A DNA stretch of 64,000 nucleotides from Amborella trichopoda (Eukaryota > Streptophyta > Magnoliopsida > Amborellales > Amborellaceae): the NCBI RefSeq assembly GCF_000471905.2, contig NW_006500031.1, positions 374,132-438,131 of the forward strand. Reading direction: 5' to 3'. The position numbers and the translations under genes were made by a program. Positions 1 through 12,519 of this stretch are shown here, one piece after another. The notes beneath the pieces are model-generated. The model saw only the letters and a program-made list of their open reading frames with translations. It did no database searches and was not told the origin of the DNA. Positions within the stretch are counted from its first letter, which is position 1, and each line of letters opens with the position of its first letter.

Positions 1-1237
1 AGCCTTGTTTTCGAACTTTGGTTAAGCGTATTGTTTCATTCTGGCCTTCTAAAAACCCAATCTGGATTGTCGATCCAAATTGGTGAACCAATAAAATAGA
101 TGAGAATTGAGCAATCCAAAACACCTTATTCAAACTAGCCCAATTCTTTGACTAACGAGGCGAGTTCATCAAAATAAAAACCCATTTAGGATTATGAGTT
201 AGAACCGAATGGATCCCCATCGTGCGTCCCGATCCAAATCAGAGATTCCGGATAGCAAAAAGTTTGAAACACTTGGGTGATGGGGACCAAAAAGAGGGAT
301 CTCATAAGGGGTAACGTAGGCGTATAAAGAAATGGAAAAGTTTAAATAAGGATGAAATTTGATTTAAGATGATGGGGGTTTTGGTCATCGTCGAAAACGC
401 ACCAAAAAAAGCTGTGTCAATTGTAAAGGACGCTGGCAGTGTTGTAATTCCGTTTACGTGATTCATGGGGACACAAACAAAGTGAGAATGAGAGAGAGAG
501 AGACGCACACAAACAAAACTAAATTTTTATTTGAAACGGTCGAGAGAGAGAGGGAGGGGCAGGTACCCTGCATGGGTTGGTGGGTAGAGAGAGAAAATGA
601 TGCCAATCAGAGAGAGAAAGTTGTGTTTTTTATGGCAAGGCGGCAGAGTCTGACTGCGTGTATAAGGTGACAAGAAATATATTCTTGTTTATGCGGTTAG
701 TAGAAAAAAGGGCGCAAGAAAATTTGGGTTCACGTTTGAAAAGGGTATAGAAAATTTAATATAAAGAATGGGACCTTTTTATTCTTTTTTTGCATTTATT
801 AATTGATTGATTTTTCATGGGCGCTCATTCCCATATTTATACCCATTCTTTTTCCTCATTTATTGTCTGCGTTTTTTTTTTGCAGATCTGGAGAACAGAT
901 CTCACTGTCCCTAATGATGGAGGAAACGTAAATGCCCCTACAAGCCATTTTGTCCCCTGCCTTCTACCACTCTAGCCTAGAAAGAAGATAAAAATAAAAC
1001 GAAAAGTAAAATGAAAAATATAATTTTTAAGACTTGAAACCTTATATTGGCTCATAACAATGCTATAACCGTCCAAATGGCATACAAAGAAAACTACGAT
1101 ATAAAGAGAAGTATAAATGTTGTACTATGTAAATTGAGGTGCACACAAAAACCCAGCAAAAAAAACTGCTTTTATGTTGAAAAATCCTATAAATGATTAT
1201 CGGAATATAAATAAAATAAGATTTTAAATTATAAAAA
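1..1237. other. Intergenic, degenerate repeat and GA-rich tract, no gene
   Basis: No coding region is supported. Positions 1-260 hold a degenerate copy of a dispersed repeat (family G here) built from short segments such as AATCTGGATTG and GATCCAAAT. Similar pieces recur near 8,700-8,960, 28,990-29,160, 34,020-34,110, 46,430-46,540, 60,250-60,440 and 63,575-63,780. Positions 480-620 are GAGA-rich and give only low-complexity open frames. From about 1,020 the sequence is AT-rich and leads into a miniature transposon. Confidence 0.5.
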
Positions 1238-1612
1238 GCAAGCGGTTTGTATACTCTAAACAATCAAATTAAAGCCTACCTTCAAATAGTGTCGAAAAAT
1301 TGGGTTTCAATACTGAAAATCTTTGTAATAACCCTAAAATATACTTTTATCTTTATTTATAAAGCTTAAACTTTCAAAAATAATGTAGATCGATATATCT
1401 ATGAAATCTTGAAAATTGATGGTCAAAAATGTGTTATAAAATACAGTATTTTCATAACTTAAAATCCATTTCTTTTCTCATGTTCATGCATCTTGATGCC
1501 GAGATGATCAATTTGAGGATATTTGGGCATCAAAACAATTTCTTCTAATAAATTTTTTGATGTAGGCTCCAATTTGATTGTTTAGAGCCTCGGCTCTATG
1601 TAAACTTTTCCC
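1238..1612. mobile_element. Family A miniature transposon (MULE-like MITE), copy 1
   Basis: A 375-bp non-coding element flanked by an exact 9-bp direct repeat, TTATAAAAA, at 1,229-1,237 and 1,613-1,621. The right end reads AGAGCCTCGGCTCTATG then AAACTTTTCCC. The left end keeps GGTTTGTAT and CTCTAAACAATCAAATT but has lost the GAGCCGAGG segment. The interior matches other family copies (TTCAAATAGTG, GATGATCAATTTGAGGATA). A 9-bp duplication is typical of Mutator-like elements, so I infer mobilisation by a MULE transposase. No transposase is encoded. Confidence 0.8.
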
Positions 1613-1919
1613 TTATAAAAATAGTGTCTTGTAACATTTTAAAAAATTTAGTATTATAGATTTGCTTTATCTATTCGAATTTTAGAGTTTTAAATTTTAG
1701 AATTAGGTATTAAAATAGATTTTTACATCATCTAAAGTATTTTCGATACTCGAGCTACATCTTTTAACAAGATTTAGAAATATGTATCACATGGATTGTT
1801 TAATATTGTCACCTTAGACAAACCATAACCTAAGATAATTTTTTCTGTACAAGTTGGCAAATACCCTACAAGGTAATGTAAATATTTTGCAAGAGAAGAA
1901 CCATTTTGTCAATCAAATC

Positions 1920-2781
1920 TCCTTAACAATGATAAAGAAGATGGGGAATCTGGTGCGCACCTTCTCATTCATTGCTCTTTCACCGTAAGAAATTGGTATT
2001 GGAATTTTGGGGTACTAGGGATTAATTTGGTGCTTCATCATTTTGTTAAAGTGATAGTCTCACAATTTTCTATCTCCCATCTGCTCACGATTGGCAAAAC
2101 TATTTGGAAAATATTGAAAGGTGCCATTCTATGGGAAGTTTGGAAGGAAAAAAATAAAAAGGTCTTTGAGGGTAGCTCTTTGCCTTTTGAGAGACTATTA
2201 ATTACTATCAAACAATCGATTTGGTCTTAGGGGATATCTCCAAGGTTGATGTTATGACTAATCTCAATAGTCTTTTTCTTTTCGGGTGTGTTAGAAGTAG
2301 ACCACGAAGCTTTTGCATTTCACCTTCCAATGGAAGCTTGAAGCTTAACTTTGATGGTAGTTCCTTAGGTAATCCGAGTGTAGCTAGGATTTATGGTGTG
2401 TTGAGAGATTGTTTGGGTAAATTTTTCTTTTTCTATGCCGGTCCGATAGGGGTTAAAACTGTAATTTTTGCTGAACTAAGTGCTCTACTAAGTGGGGTGA
2501 AAATTATGGTTAATAGGAATCTTGGTAGAAATTGCTGGATTGAAGGGGACTATTTGAATGTCATTAGATGGTGCAAAAATAAACAGAAAATTCCTTGGGA
2601 GCTTCGTTCCCTATGAATGCAGGTCATGCATTTGGGAGAACATCCGAGAGTCTCCTTCTCTCATGCTTATCGTGAAGCTAATTCTTGCTTCCCTGCCTTC
2701 TCTTACTATCTCCTCTAATGTAATTTATTTGTTTTAGTCATTAATAAAGGCTAAGAATATTTGTCAAAAAAAAAAAAAAAA
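1920..2781 (+). mobile_element. L1-type LINE 3' remnant (zf-RVT and RNase H-like) with poly(A)
   Basis: The 3' end of a non-LTR retrotransposon. Around 1,945-1,990 the translation shows a degenerate zf-RVT-like segment (HLLIHCSF then RNWYWNFG). At 2,221-2,616 an RNase H-like stretch follows, with KLNFDGSSLGNP, YGVLRD, FAELSALLSG and WIEGDYLNVIRWCK. This is the arrangement seen at the C terminus of plant L1 ORF2 proteins. Frame breaks occur near 2,000-2,230 and after 2,616, so it is dead. It ends with AATAAA at 2,743-2,748 and a 16-base A tail at 2,766-2,781, the expected 3' signature of L1 retrotransposition. The reverse transcriptase core is missing, so the copy is 5'-truncated. Confidence 0.75.
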
Positions 2782-2873
2782 TTCTCCATAACAATGAAAA
2801 TTAAAGAAAAATAATAAAAAGGCCAGTTGTAGGATCCTCCAGGGCTACGCCAAGGCTTAATTTAAGGTACATT

Positions 2874-2987
2874 ACGTTCATAGGAAATGCAAAACCTTGG
2901 TATCCTAATTTACGTTCATAGGACATGCAAAACCTTGGTATCCTAATCTACGTTCATAGGACATGCAAAACCTTGGTATCCTAGTTC
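2874..2987. repeat. 38-bp tandem repeat, three copies
   Basis: Three near-identical copies start at 2,874, 2,912 and 2,950. Each has ACGTTCATAGGACATGC then AAAACCTTGGTATCCTA, with one or two substitutions between copies. No coding frame or known element is attached. Confidence 0.9.
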
Positions 2988-4567
2988 AAGGTATGTTGGA
3001 AAGTTTTAAGTTTAGGGTGAAGTTGTATAAGGCGCCGGCCTCATGCTACAAAAGTCACATGCGCATATAAATTTTGTAAAGATTTAGTTTGAAACTTTAT
3101 GATGGTTTGAAAATTTATATTTAATCATAATTATAAAATTTAAAATTTTAGAAACAGTGCAAATCAAGACGATCTTAGACACTTGAAGAAGATCAATGGC
3201 AAGGTTTTTTTAATTTCAAAATATTCTTTTCTACTCGATTTTTAAGGTGCACCTTACTTCTATACTATAAGGTTAGTACCCTATATAAATTCTTTCTTTT
3301 AGTTGAATTGCCTAGGTTTGGCCCATTCACACCCTTGCCCCAATAGTAATGAAATTGAATTGTGTTATAAGATGCACTATTTTAAGATTTTTGTATTTTT
3401 TTTTTTTTTTCACATCCATGCAACTCGAGGTCAAATATTTTTTTCCTTTTTTTCACATCCATGCAGCTGGAAATCAAGACGATGAATTGTGGTGTTTTGC
3501 AACGTCAAAACAACTATTTTCAATTGATTTTTTGTTTAGGTGCCCCCTCATTTCTCTACATATAAATTTGGCACCTTATCGGATGATCAAAAACCCCAGC
3601 CAGCAAGTTAGGAAGAGGAAAAAGCCACATTGACTCCTCCAGAAAAAAAAACAAATTTTCAAAGATAAAGGGAAGAGAAAAAACCCATTTTGTACCCATT
3701 CAAAGACAAAAAAGAAACCCAAATCGTCTTATGCCGTAAAATCCCACTTGAAGATGTCATTATAGAGGAACCTATTTTTGTCCCTCCTCCGTAGGGGCAA
3801 GTACCCTATTTATCCTTGAAAAAAAAACCGGGGTAAATTGGGAAAAGAAAATAAAAGTATCCAGCCCTTAATCAACACGGCTGCGGCGACAGGGCAACGC
3901 CGAAATGGATTTATTAGCCGTAGATTTTAATTAAATTGGAATTAACAAGTGTAATTAAGCCGCTCTAGTATTACTGCGAGCGGTTGAAATTTAGTGAGAA
4001 TGATTTATGATACAACGGAAATAATCAAAGTTATATTCAGAAGAAATAGCACGTGACGGAAGTGATGACAACCCATGAATCTATCACCTCTTTCCGGTTT
4101 TTTATATATATATTTATGTATAAAAGTCGATTTTAGAAGGGAACTTACAGTTTCACAAAATAAAACGGTGATTCTCTATAGTAAAACAACAATTTGGATC
4201 ATTGATTCATCGATTCATATTGCTTTTTGGCCGAAACGGTGATTCAATATTTTTTTACGTGTTTTTTCACTAGTTCACTATTTTATCCCCAATGTAAAAT
4301 GGAGATCCGAAATAACATACCGATTTTTGGGATGCCAGATTTAGGTCACCAATCAATTTTCTAAATCACTGGTTTGAACTATTGAACATGTTAGTCAAGG
4401 TGTAATACGATAGATTTAAAATAATTTGGATGTGCTATTTGATGGGCTATTGAAGTTTGACTCCAAGTGATGTATATTTGAAATTCTATCAAAATATGGG
4501 CAAGATGTTAAATAGTCTACAATGCAAGTTTAAAAGCACATGGGAGAATATAATTTTTTAGATAATG
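2988..4567. other. Intergenic, repeat fragments, no gene
   Basis: No gene is recognisable. Positions 3,050-3,560 hold broken pieces of the family A/B miniature elements, including two copies of TTTCACATCCATGCA near 3,410 and 3,453. Positions 3,780-4,130 are richer in GC and contain a G-box-like CACGTGAC near 4,051, but no open frame follows, so I do not call a promoter. The short open frames at 3,303-3,633 run through T-rich repeat sequence and are not supported as genes. Confidence 0.45.
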
Positions 4568-5258
4568 GGTGCGGTTCATAGAAATGTCCACCTTGAACAA
4601 GTAAGGTGTACATAAAAAACTTTAGACGAAATTGTTCTAAAAACCTTTATTACGTCTGAAAATCTATTTTTATCCAAATTTTTAAAATTTGAAGTAAAAA
4701 GTGGTACGGATCAAACAAATCTATAAACACCTAAATTTTTTTGAAAACCATGCATCTCAATGTCATCATGCATAGGGCTTTTTAGTGTCACAATGATATT
4801 TTCGAACCGGTTTTTAAGGTGCACCTTAGAGTTGATGTTTTTTTTTATTTTTATGTTTTAAAAAATAGAAAAAATTTATATAAGGTTGTAGTTTTAAAAT
4901 GTAGAATTCGATATGCACCTCAAAAATCCTTCAAAAAATATTGTTTTAATGTTAAAAAACCCTCTAATTGATCATCTCGACATTGAGATATATGAATACA
5001 TAAAAAAAATATTTTGAGTCCCAAAAATAGTGTATTTTGCAACATATAATCTCAACCGTTAATTTCAAGATTTTCATATGTTTTATTGATCTACTTGATT
5101 TTAACCATTTATTGAGCTTAAAAATTTATAATTTGATATGAAAATAGATTTTGAGATAATCCTAAAAATTATTTACACTAAAATTACAAGTTATGATAAA
5201 ATTTTGAGGTGCACCTTAATTGAATTGTTTAAGGTTACAACCTTAAGAAACCACACCC
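4568..5258. mobile_element. Family B miniature transposons: diverged copy plus fuller copy
   Basis: The better copy runs from about 4,868 (TTTATATAAGGTTG) to 5,258 (AAGGTTACAACCTTAAG then AAACCACACCC). It is flanked by similar T/A-rich sequence (TTTAAAAAA before, TTTAAAAAT after), which suggests a 9-bp target duplication. Its interior shares GATCATCTCGACATTGAGAT and CCGTTAATTTCAAGATTTTC with other copies. A more diverged relative occupies about 4,568-4,840 and ends in AAGGTGCACCTTAGAG. Neither encodes a protein. Confidence 0.65.
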
Positions 5259-5870
5259 TTTAAAAATCTAAATGCATCCCTAAGTATCTAAATGCATCCC
5301 TAAGTGTAAAAGTCAAAGAAATTGAAAATAGAGGAGCCGTCCGTCTAATGTTGTTTACTTGTGCCGAATGCATAAAATGAAGGAATGAGAGGTTTTGTAT
5401 AATGAATGAATTAAATTGAAAAAGAGTCTTAAGAGAAAAGGAAAGATTGAATTCCCACGATAAAGATAGTGCAATTTATTTGGTTATTTATAGAAGTAGA
5501 ATTAAAATGTAGGAATGAGAGAGAGGATTGAAAAGTGATGAGAGATACAAAAGAAATATACGAAATTTTAGAGTATTGGAATGGAGAGAGAGAAAAGGCT
5601 GTAATCAATGAGCGGAAGAGAGAGAGAGGAAGTAAATGAAGAGAGAGAGAAGGAATGATGAGAATTCTGTGCACAATAAGAGAAGAGAATGATGACATCC
5701 AAGGCCTGCTGTTGACGATTGAATGGCGTTTGTGCGCCTCTTGAAACTCGCGAGGATCACTGTCAGAACGAGATAAAGAGGAAACCCTAAATTTTCACTT
5801 TGACCCTCTCTCTAACTTTCTATGTCTCCTAGAATTTTCCTCTTACTTCCGGGTTTTAAAATAAGGAGAA
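5259..5870. other. Intergenic, GA-rich, no gene
   Basis: A short duplicated segment, AAATCTAAATGCATCCCTAA, occurs twice at about 5,264 and 5,282. Positions 5,420-5,690 are dominated by GAGAGA runs. Open frames here are low complexity and I do not consider them genes. Confidence 0.4.
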
Positions 5871-6545
5871 ATAGAAAAAATATCTATAAAATGACATCAT
5901 TTGTATTTCGTAAAAAGATGTTTCAATTAATCTGGTCTATTGGATGCAAAATTGGACGGTTGTATTTATGTTATGGACTAAGTTCAAACTTAAAAAGAAT
6001 TTTTTTCCAACTTTGTGATACACCAAAGCTATTAAATTTCACATTAGATTAATGTAAGTAATTGTGACCACCTTACATCAAAAATAAATGGTTTCATTAT
6101 ATATAACCCCATAAAAATATTAAAAATAAATTATGTAATGAGACGGTTTCTTTTTATCAAGGGAGTTAGGGAAGTCATAGTTATTCTTCGTCATTAGATG
6201 TAAAATTGTGTGGTTCAAGATAATATGATTGATTGGGAATAAAATTCAAACTAAAAATTGATTGAAATGTGTGATGCATTTATAATTATGGATGTTTTCT
6301 ATTATGGATTAGATATCATGAGATTATTTATTTTTAGTACAAAAATATCACAATTACTTTTAACTATTGAATGTGAAATCTACTAGATGAAAATGTATCA
6401 CAATATTCGATAAATTTTATTTTGGACTTTGTGTCTAAACAATGATCTTCAACCACCCGATTTCAAATCTAATGCTCAATGATGATCGTGACCTCCTTTC
6501 ATGAAAAATAAACGGTCCCATTGTATGCATTCCCTTTCCCTTTTC
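5871..6545. mobile_element. Family C miniature transposon copies
   Basis: Two degenerate copies of a family defined by CCATTTA, GAGGTCACAATTATT and GGATGTGAAATC at one side and the complementary series at the other. The first lies at about 5,875-6,110 and the second at about 6,130-6,535. The second ends with TGATCGTGACCTCCTTTCATG and GGTCCCATTGTATGCATTCC. The first overlaps an open frame at 5,822-6,052 that has no protein character. Confidence 0.55.
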
Positions 6546-6554
6546 TAAGTGTTA

Positions 6555-6955
6555 GACATTAAGAAAAAATTACCTAAAGAAGCAATCTTATATTATAGAA
6601 GTAAGACATCTCAAGAAACCATCCAAAAATGTTATTCTGATGCTAGAAAACTCTCAAATTGATCATCTGGACCTCAAAATATATAGTTATGAATGAAAAA
6701 ATGATTTTGAGTAATAAAATAAAGCCTTCTACAAATAATATTTAGATCGTCAATTTTTAAGATTTTCAAAAGTGTACATATAAGCTCTGTCCAAATCATT
6801 TTTTGAGCTTCAACTTTCAAAATTAGAGTTGAAAATAAATTCTCCGATCGCAAAAATTTTGACGTTTAAACTAAGTTGGAGGTGCGCATTCTTTTGGTAG
6901 TTTAACGTTACAACCTCACATAAACCACATCCTAGGTAAAATTTTAGCCAAAAGA
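6555..6955. mobile_element. Family B miniature transposon, copy 2
   Basis: The interior matches other family B copies (AATTGATCATCTGGACCTC, GTCAATTTTTAAGATTTTCA). The right end reads GTTACAACCTCACATAAACC then ACATCC. It directly follows a family C copy, an arrangement repeated at 13.9-14.5 kb. Non-coding. Confidence 0.55.
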
Positions 6956-7711
6956 TTTTCTACTCCTACATGAGTATGCTATTTATTTGCCCCATCGGGC
7001 ATAATACATGTCAAGAATACCTTTTAAATCTTCTAATTTTGGAGATATAATTTGTACAACCCATAAACTAATCTCAATTAAATGAATTTACAAAATAAAT
7101 TCTCTATGCCTCAAGGTTGAATAGAGACCATCTAATTTTTGAAAAGTTAGCTCTAAGCATCTCAAAACTCAAAATTCAATTTTTTTAATTTGAAAATAAT
7201 CACCTAATAGTTCTTATGTAATTCCCAAAAGTTTAGACTAAAATAATCTTTCTAAATAAGTGTTTTGCTAAAGAGAATAGAGGATAACATATGTGCTCAA
7301 AATACTATGATTATTTTCCTGTAAATTAATTTATGGACCAGGCTGAATAAAAACAAAATAAAGCCTCAACTCAAATCCTCGTCTGGAAAGCAATTTTAAC
7401 AACAAATATCTCCATAATGGCTCTAAAATCAATTTTCAACACAAATAATAATAGTCGAAACTAAAAAGAGGTCTAGATTTTACGGATTTGTGAATACTTA
7501 TTTTATAGCAAAATGGACAGTCTAGATAATTCGTTATGACATACACTATTTTTAGAGCTTGAGATCCTAATTCTTTTTCACAGCCATAATATTCAAGCCG
7601 AAATGATTGATGTAAAGGTTTTTCAATACTTAAATTGTAATTTTCCATGAATAATGAGATGCAACTTTATTTATTTTGATAGAGTTGCAGCCCTATCAAA
7701 CCATTTTCCAT
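6956..7711 (-). mobile_element. Family D element, degenerate
   Basis: On the minus strand the terminus at 7,711 reads ATGGTTTGATAGGGCTGCA, matching the plus-strand terminus at 36,331. The next several hundred bases are also shared (GAAAAACCTTTACAT, GGATCTCAAGCTCTAAAAA, ATTTTAGAGCCATTATGGAG). The distal end is not defined. An open frame at 7,436-7,648 lies inside it and is not a gene. Family D appears older than A and B because both are inserted into its other copy. Confidence 0.5.
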
Positions 7712-10450
7712 ATTTTATGAGGAAAATATGATACAACGACCATGGTAACACCATGAAAAAATTTTATTGGCCAATAAATGTCAATGACACGCTTTGTTAT
7801 GCAATTTCAGGGCAATTTTAGATATATATAAACTACAACAAATGCAAAATTCCGTTCACATGCTCCATGGTCACGGGCTAGTTGCATAATGGGTTTCGTT
7901 ATATCATGGGCTACTAGCACGACAATTTATAAAAATGACTTTCATTAAGTGAAAACGGGGTTTTAAAATAGAAAAAGTACATAAAGAGACAATTTACTTT
8001 TAGTACGAGGTCACAATTATTAGTATATGTTAAAGTTTTAAATTCTGTTAATCAAGTAGTCATAAGTTAATAAATTATTAACTCAAATTAAAATTTAAAA
8101 AATAAATGTTATACTTCATGACATATCTTAAGCCATCCAATTTAAAATCGAATTGTCAAAAGTGATTATGACCTATTTGTAATAATGGTAAATGGTCTTA
8201 TAATATATCGGCCCTTTAAAATAATCCCAATTTGTATCAGAATCTCCTAGATGGGATTAAGAATCAGTGGGACCTGTCTGATTCCCACCACATATCAAAG
8301 ACCGGTCAATCTAGCCCCCAACTTTTATCATTTATTTTTTCGATTATTTATCTTTCTTTTAATTTTTTACTGGTTGATCCTCTGATCCTATCGCTGATCT
8401 GGACTGGTTTTCTGGATGGTGGTGATGCGGGCCCATTTGAAACACGAGGAAGTAATTGGCCTATCAAGTCTGGTCCTTAGGAAATAGAAACTAGTGATGA
8501 AATTGCCCTGAACACGGGTAACCTAGAACTGCAGTTTTTGAACAACTCTCTCTAGTAGAGTTAATCTCCACCATCCGTTACTGGGACTAATGTTAATCTT
8601 CCACCATTGGTCATCCAAACTATATATGTCCAATGATGTATGGTAGATCATGTACGTCGTATACTTTTCCTTAGTGTTTGAAAATATGACGCAGCCGTTC
8701 TAGATCCAGAATCGGTAGGTATGGGTTTGGTTCCTCATCTGAATTTGGCTAGTTGCTTCACACTACTAACCGATTGTGGTTTCACACTACCAACCGATCA
8801 ATTGGCCAGTTGATCCAGCCCAGCAGGATCAACCAACTCCCGTATGTTCTTTTTCATTTTTTTATTTTTGTTGCCCGATTCTCTCGATCGGATTCCCGAT
8901 CTAGATTGGGGAATCGCCAATCCAAACAAGTTTCTTAGATGAGCGGTTCACCCAACTGATCATGGGTTTTAAATACTATTTTTTCTTTTTCATTTGGATT
9001 TAACTTGACATGTTGAACGAGACTAAAACTCTAGACATAGCACCCACCATGCTAACCACTTCTACCTAGAGCCTATTCTCTGTACATTTTTTGTAACCAC
9101 TTCTACCGAGATCCTGTTCTCTGTATATTCTCTGTTTACATGATAAGAGCCTCCTGCGCTAGTGAACATTTATCTTCTTTCTTTTCTTGTTTTTTTTTTT
9201 TTGTTTTTTGTTTTTTCTTGTTTTTGTTTTTTTTTTTGGGTGTTTGGTTATGAATGTGAATGGATCAGCACCCAACAAGATGCATCTCTCTTGTATCTTG
9301 TCACTTTTGGGCCAATGTACAATAATAGGTTAAATGGTGGAAAATGGATACCTTATATAAACAACCACCTGCGCTCTTGAAAGTTGAAACTTGAAACAAA
9401 TGAAAACATAAATTACAACACGGTGTACCTTTAAGGCGTTCTTGACTGGTGGAATTTTTTTGGGAGTGAAAGGTCTTAAGTTCCACCTAATCAAACTTCC
9501 AAATTTATATGTGGAATCAGTCACAAAATGAAAGGGGCCGCTTCCACAAGAATTTATTCTCTTTTTGACAGCCACCCCTTCCATGCAAGAGCACGAAAAG
9601 GGGGTGGCTTCCATATCATGGGGAACGGGCTTGGGGGCCACACTATGGGTGGCAACGGACTTGGGGCACGAACGGGGGTTCTTGGTATGGGTTTAAATAT
9701 TGGATCGGGTTTTGTCTGAGTCCAAATATCAGACCCAAACACTATTCAGGTCTGGGTTTGGATCCATGTAGACTTGGCCTGTTCTTATTTAAATAATATT
9801 TAATACATAATATTCTAAAATATTTAAATAAATATAACTATATATTTTAATAATAATATTTAAATAACTATATATATATATATGGGCAGGGGCCAATCGG
9901 GTCGGGTCGAGTCCGCCTCGACCCAATTCCATCCTTAGGCCACAAACAAACGCACCCTTCGCAAAGAGCCGTGTTGAAAAGAGTGACCCCGGATGACTCA
10001 AGCTAGAGCCGAGCATTATAGGAACAAAAAAGTGTTAAAAATAAAAAATACAAAAAAAAATCCTAAAAAATAAGAAAAATATGTTTAAAGTAAATTAAAC
10101 AAAACACTTATACATGATGTGAAATTTGGAGATTGAAAAAATCAAATTCCAAAAAGAAGGAAAAATATAAAAATAAGTTTTTATGGCCAAAGCACTTTTC
10201 AATCTTTGTCAAAATGACAAAAAATATATTAAAAAAAACTTATTAGAAATAATTTCTTAATTTTTTGTACTTTTTATAAATTTTTTGAAATTTTTTTTTT
10301 AAGATCCCTTAGTTGGACACCCAGCTTGGGTCGAATACTAGCGAAGAGAGTAAAGGGTACATTAACTACTAAGAAAGGCTGCAATTGCTAACAATTAATA
10401 GAAACAACATTCCAACAAAGATAGGATGGTGTATTATCTCATAACGAATA

Positions 10451-10453
<3 letters not shown>
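7712..10453. other. Intergenic, dispersed repeat remnants, no gene
   Basis: Contains a family C copy at about 7,985-8,215, a family G repeat at 8,680-8,960, T-rich low complexity at 9,180-9,240 and a GGGTCC-rich dispersed repeat (family H) at about 9,620-9,780. I see no protein family in any frame. The overlapping open frames on both strands at 9,300-9,740 fall partly in the family H repeat and are rejected. Confidence 0.45.

Positions 10454-10486
<33 letters not shown>
10454..10486. repeat. (GA)n microsatellite
   Basis: An uninterrupted AG/GA dinucleotide run of about 33 bp in non-coding DNA. Confidence 0.95.
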
Positions 10487-10488
<2 letters not shown>

Positions 10489-10831
10489 ACCAACAATATT
10501 GCAATATAGTTCTAATTACAGCATATAGTTCAAAATTTGAAATTGTGAAATGGCAATTAATTTGACAATGTCTTTGAGTTGCCCTTGGAAATTCAATGCA
10601 TGATTCCCAACACACGATGTTGTTCTTTTCTTGTTATTTTAGAAGAATATTGGGGGACTTTCTCTCGCTTGTAGAGGAACTCAAACTCCAGCCATGAAAC
10701 ACAACTCTTTTTTTCCAGAACATATAGTTGTCAACCCTGCCAACTTTAACCAACCCAGCCAGCAACTTGAACCAATACGAGGATTTGCATCTCTGTTTGA
10801 AGCCAATATCAGTTAAGTAATTTGAGAAAAT

Positions 10832-10889
10832 TCTCCTCTCTCTCTCTCTCTCTCTCTCCATTTGTGATGCACCCCTCTTTTGATGATCA

Positions 10890-10920
<31 letters not shown>

Positions 10921-10946
10921 GTGATGCACCCCTCTTTTGATGATCA
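10832..10946. repeat. 57-bp tandem duplication containing (CT)n tracts
   Basis: The segment CATTTGTGATGCACCCCTC then TTTTGATGATCAT occurs at 10,859 and again at 10,916, each time preceded by a (CT)n run of about 25 bp. The two copies are identical in the non-repeat part, which indicates a recent unequal-exchange or slippage event. Confidence 0.9.
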
Positions 10947-12519
10947 TAAGAGAAAGATTTTATCGGTCATGCCGGACCACCTAGAAAGGTGGATTGTGTA
11001 GAATTGACTCGACTTTGAACTATATGCCAAATCTACCCTGTACAATATAAAGAGCACAATTATCAAGATTGCGCCAAACTAGTGGTGGTTGTCCATTGGT
11101 GCCTTGACCAGTCTACTCCAAAATGAAAGTTGAAATTGGTTGAAAATCAGTCAAAACCAAATTTTAACTTGCTTTCATTGACCAGAACAATCGATTTTGA
11201 CAAATTCGACAAGCTAAATAAAGTTCATAAAAAGTTCTAATATAGCTTATATTTTAAAACTGTTTTTTCTTTTCTATGAAAATCAGTTCGGCCAATTCAA
11301 CTAGTGGTTGGACCAGTTTTATCTTGACCAAAGCCCTCACTAGTTTGGTGGCCGGTCCAATCCTGATAACATTGCTAAATAATGTTTATACTATACTATT
11401 GTAGGAGCATAATACACATTTACTCCTTCAGTAAGTAGGGTGGCGTCCTTATACCCAGATATATCTGATTTTCTAACATCCAAGAGCCATTGATCTTATA
11501 ATAGCTCTAAATATTGTTTTTCAAAGCCAAGCAGAGGAGAACTAAAGGGGATTTTGAAGTAATTTTTGTGCATATCCTCCTAATGTTTTGTTATTTAATA
11601 GATCCCTGAATTTTTTATGTTATTACGTTAACATCCAATTTTTTAGTTTTTTTTATTTTATTTTTTGTTGATGGCATTTTGAAGATCCAAAGTTTCACAT
11701 TTGGAATAAAACCACTAGGACCTCTGCTTAGGTGGTTATAAAGCTTAAAAATATATCGAATTTTGGAATTAGAAGTTTTCTTTGCATCCAACAAGCCTAC
11801 CCACAAGCTTGCTGGAGGCCAGAAGGAACATTGGATTTTGAAAATATGAAGTTCTCTAAACTTCATAATGTAAAAATACAAAATTTTCTCTATATCCAGC
11901 AAGACAAAGAGTCCAGAAAGAAGTTCCATAGACAATTTCATATTTTTAAAAATCCGAAAATCGAGAAAAAAAAAATCGAGAAAAAAAACAAAAAACCTAA
12001 AATGTAGGTATTGACATAATATTCAAATTTTCAAGTGTTAGCTATAATTTAAAAAGATATTAGTGTAAATTTCTCCATCATAAACGACCATAAATCGGTT
12101 GTTATATCGTTGAGAATAACAATATTATGAACCAATGCACGAATTATACTCATCAATTATAAATCGATTTTAATAACTGAAAATAAACCATCTGCAAAAC
12201 TTTTGGTTGTCGTACATGACCTTTGCCCTAATTTTACAACGTTGGGTTGATCAGGCCCAATTTTCAAGCCTAAACCGAAATATTTTATCTTTTGTACATA
12301 AAAGTCGTAATCATATTTGTCCCTTGAATTTTAAAATGGCTGGTGGTAAGAGTATCATTGACTAGACACAAAATTCCATTTTTTATTCTTTGAATTTCAT
12401 GCGACTCATCCCATGCCATCCAATTTGACATCTAATGAGTAAAAATGATTGTGACTTCTACTTACAAATCTAGACAATCCCAAATATTTATTGTGCACAT
12501 TACAAAAGAATTATCAAAG
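10947..12519. other. Intergenic with a probable inverted-repeat element at about 11,535-12,075
   Basis: Most of this is AT-rich without genes. From about 11,535 the left arm (TTTTTGTGCATATCCTCC, then TTACGTTAACATCCAATTTT) is imperfectly complementary to the right arm ending near 12,075 (GTAGGTATTGACATAATATT, then TTAGTGTAAATTTCTCC). This suggests a degenerate foldback or MULE-type element. Open frames of about 90-108 codons on opposite strands at 11,615-12,007 are shadows of that structure. Target duplications could not be found by eye. Confidence 0.4.

Noticed and set aside
302..670. Opposite-strand open frames in the first kilobase
   Set aside because: They run through GAGA-rich DNA and give RERERE-type low-complexity peptides with no conserved motif.
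10634..10918. 94-codon minus-strand open frame
   Set aside because: The N-terminal third is translation of the duplicated CT microsatellite and the rest has no domain features.
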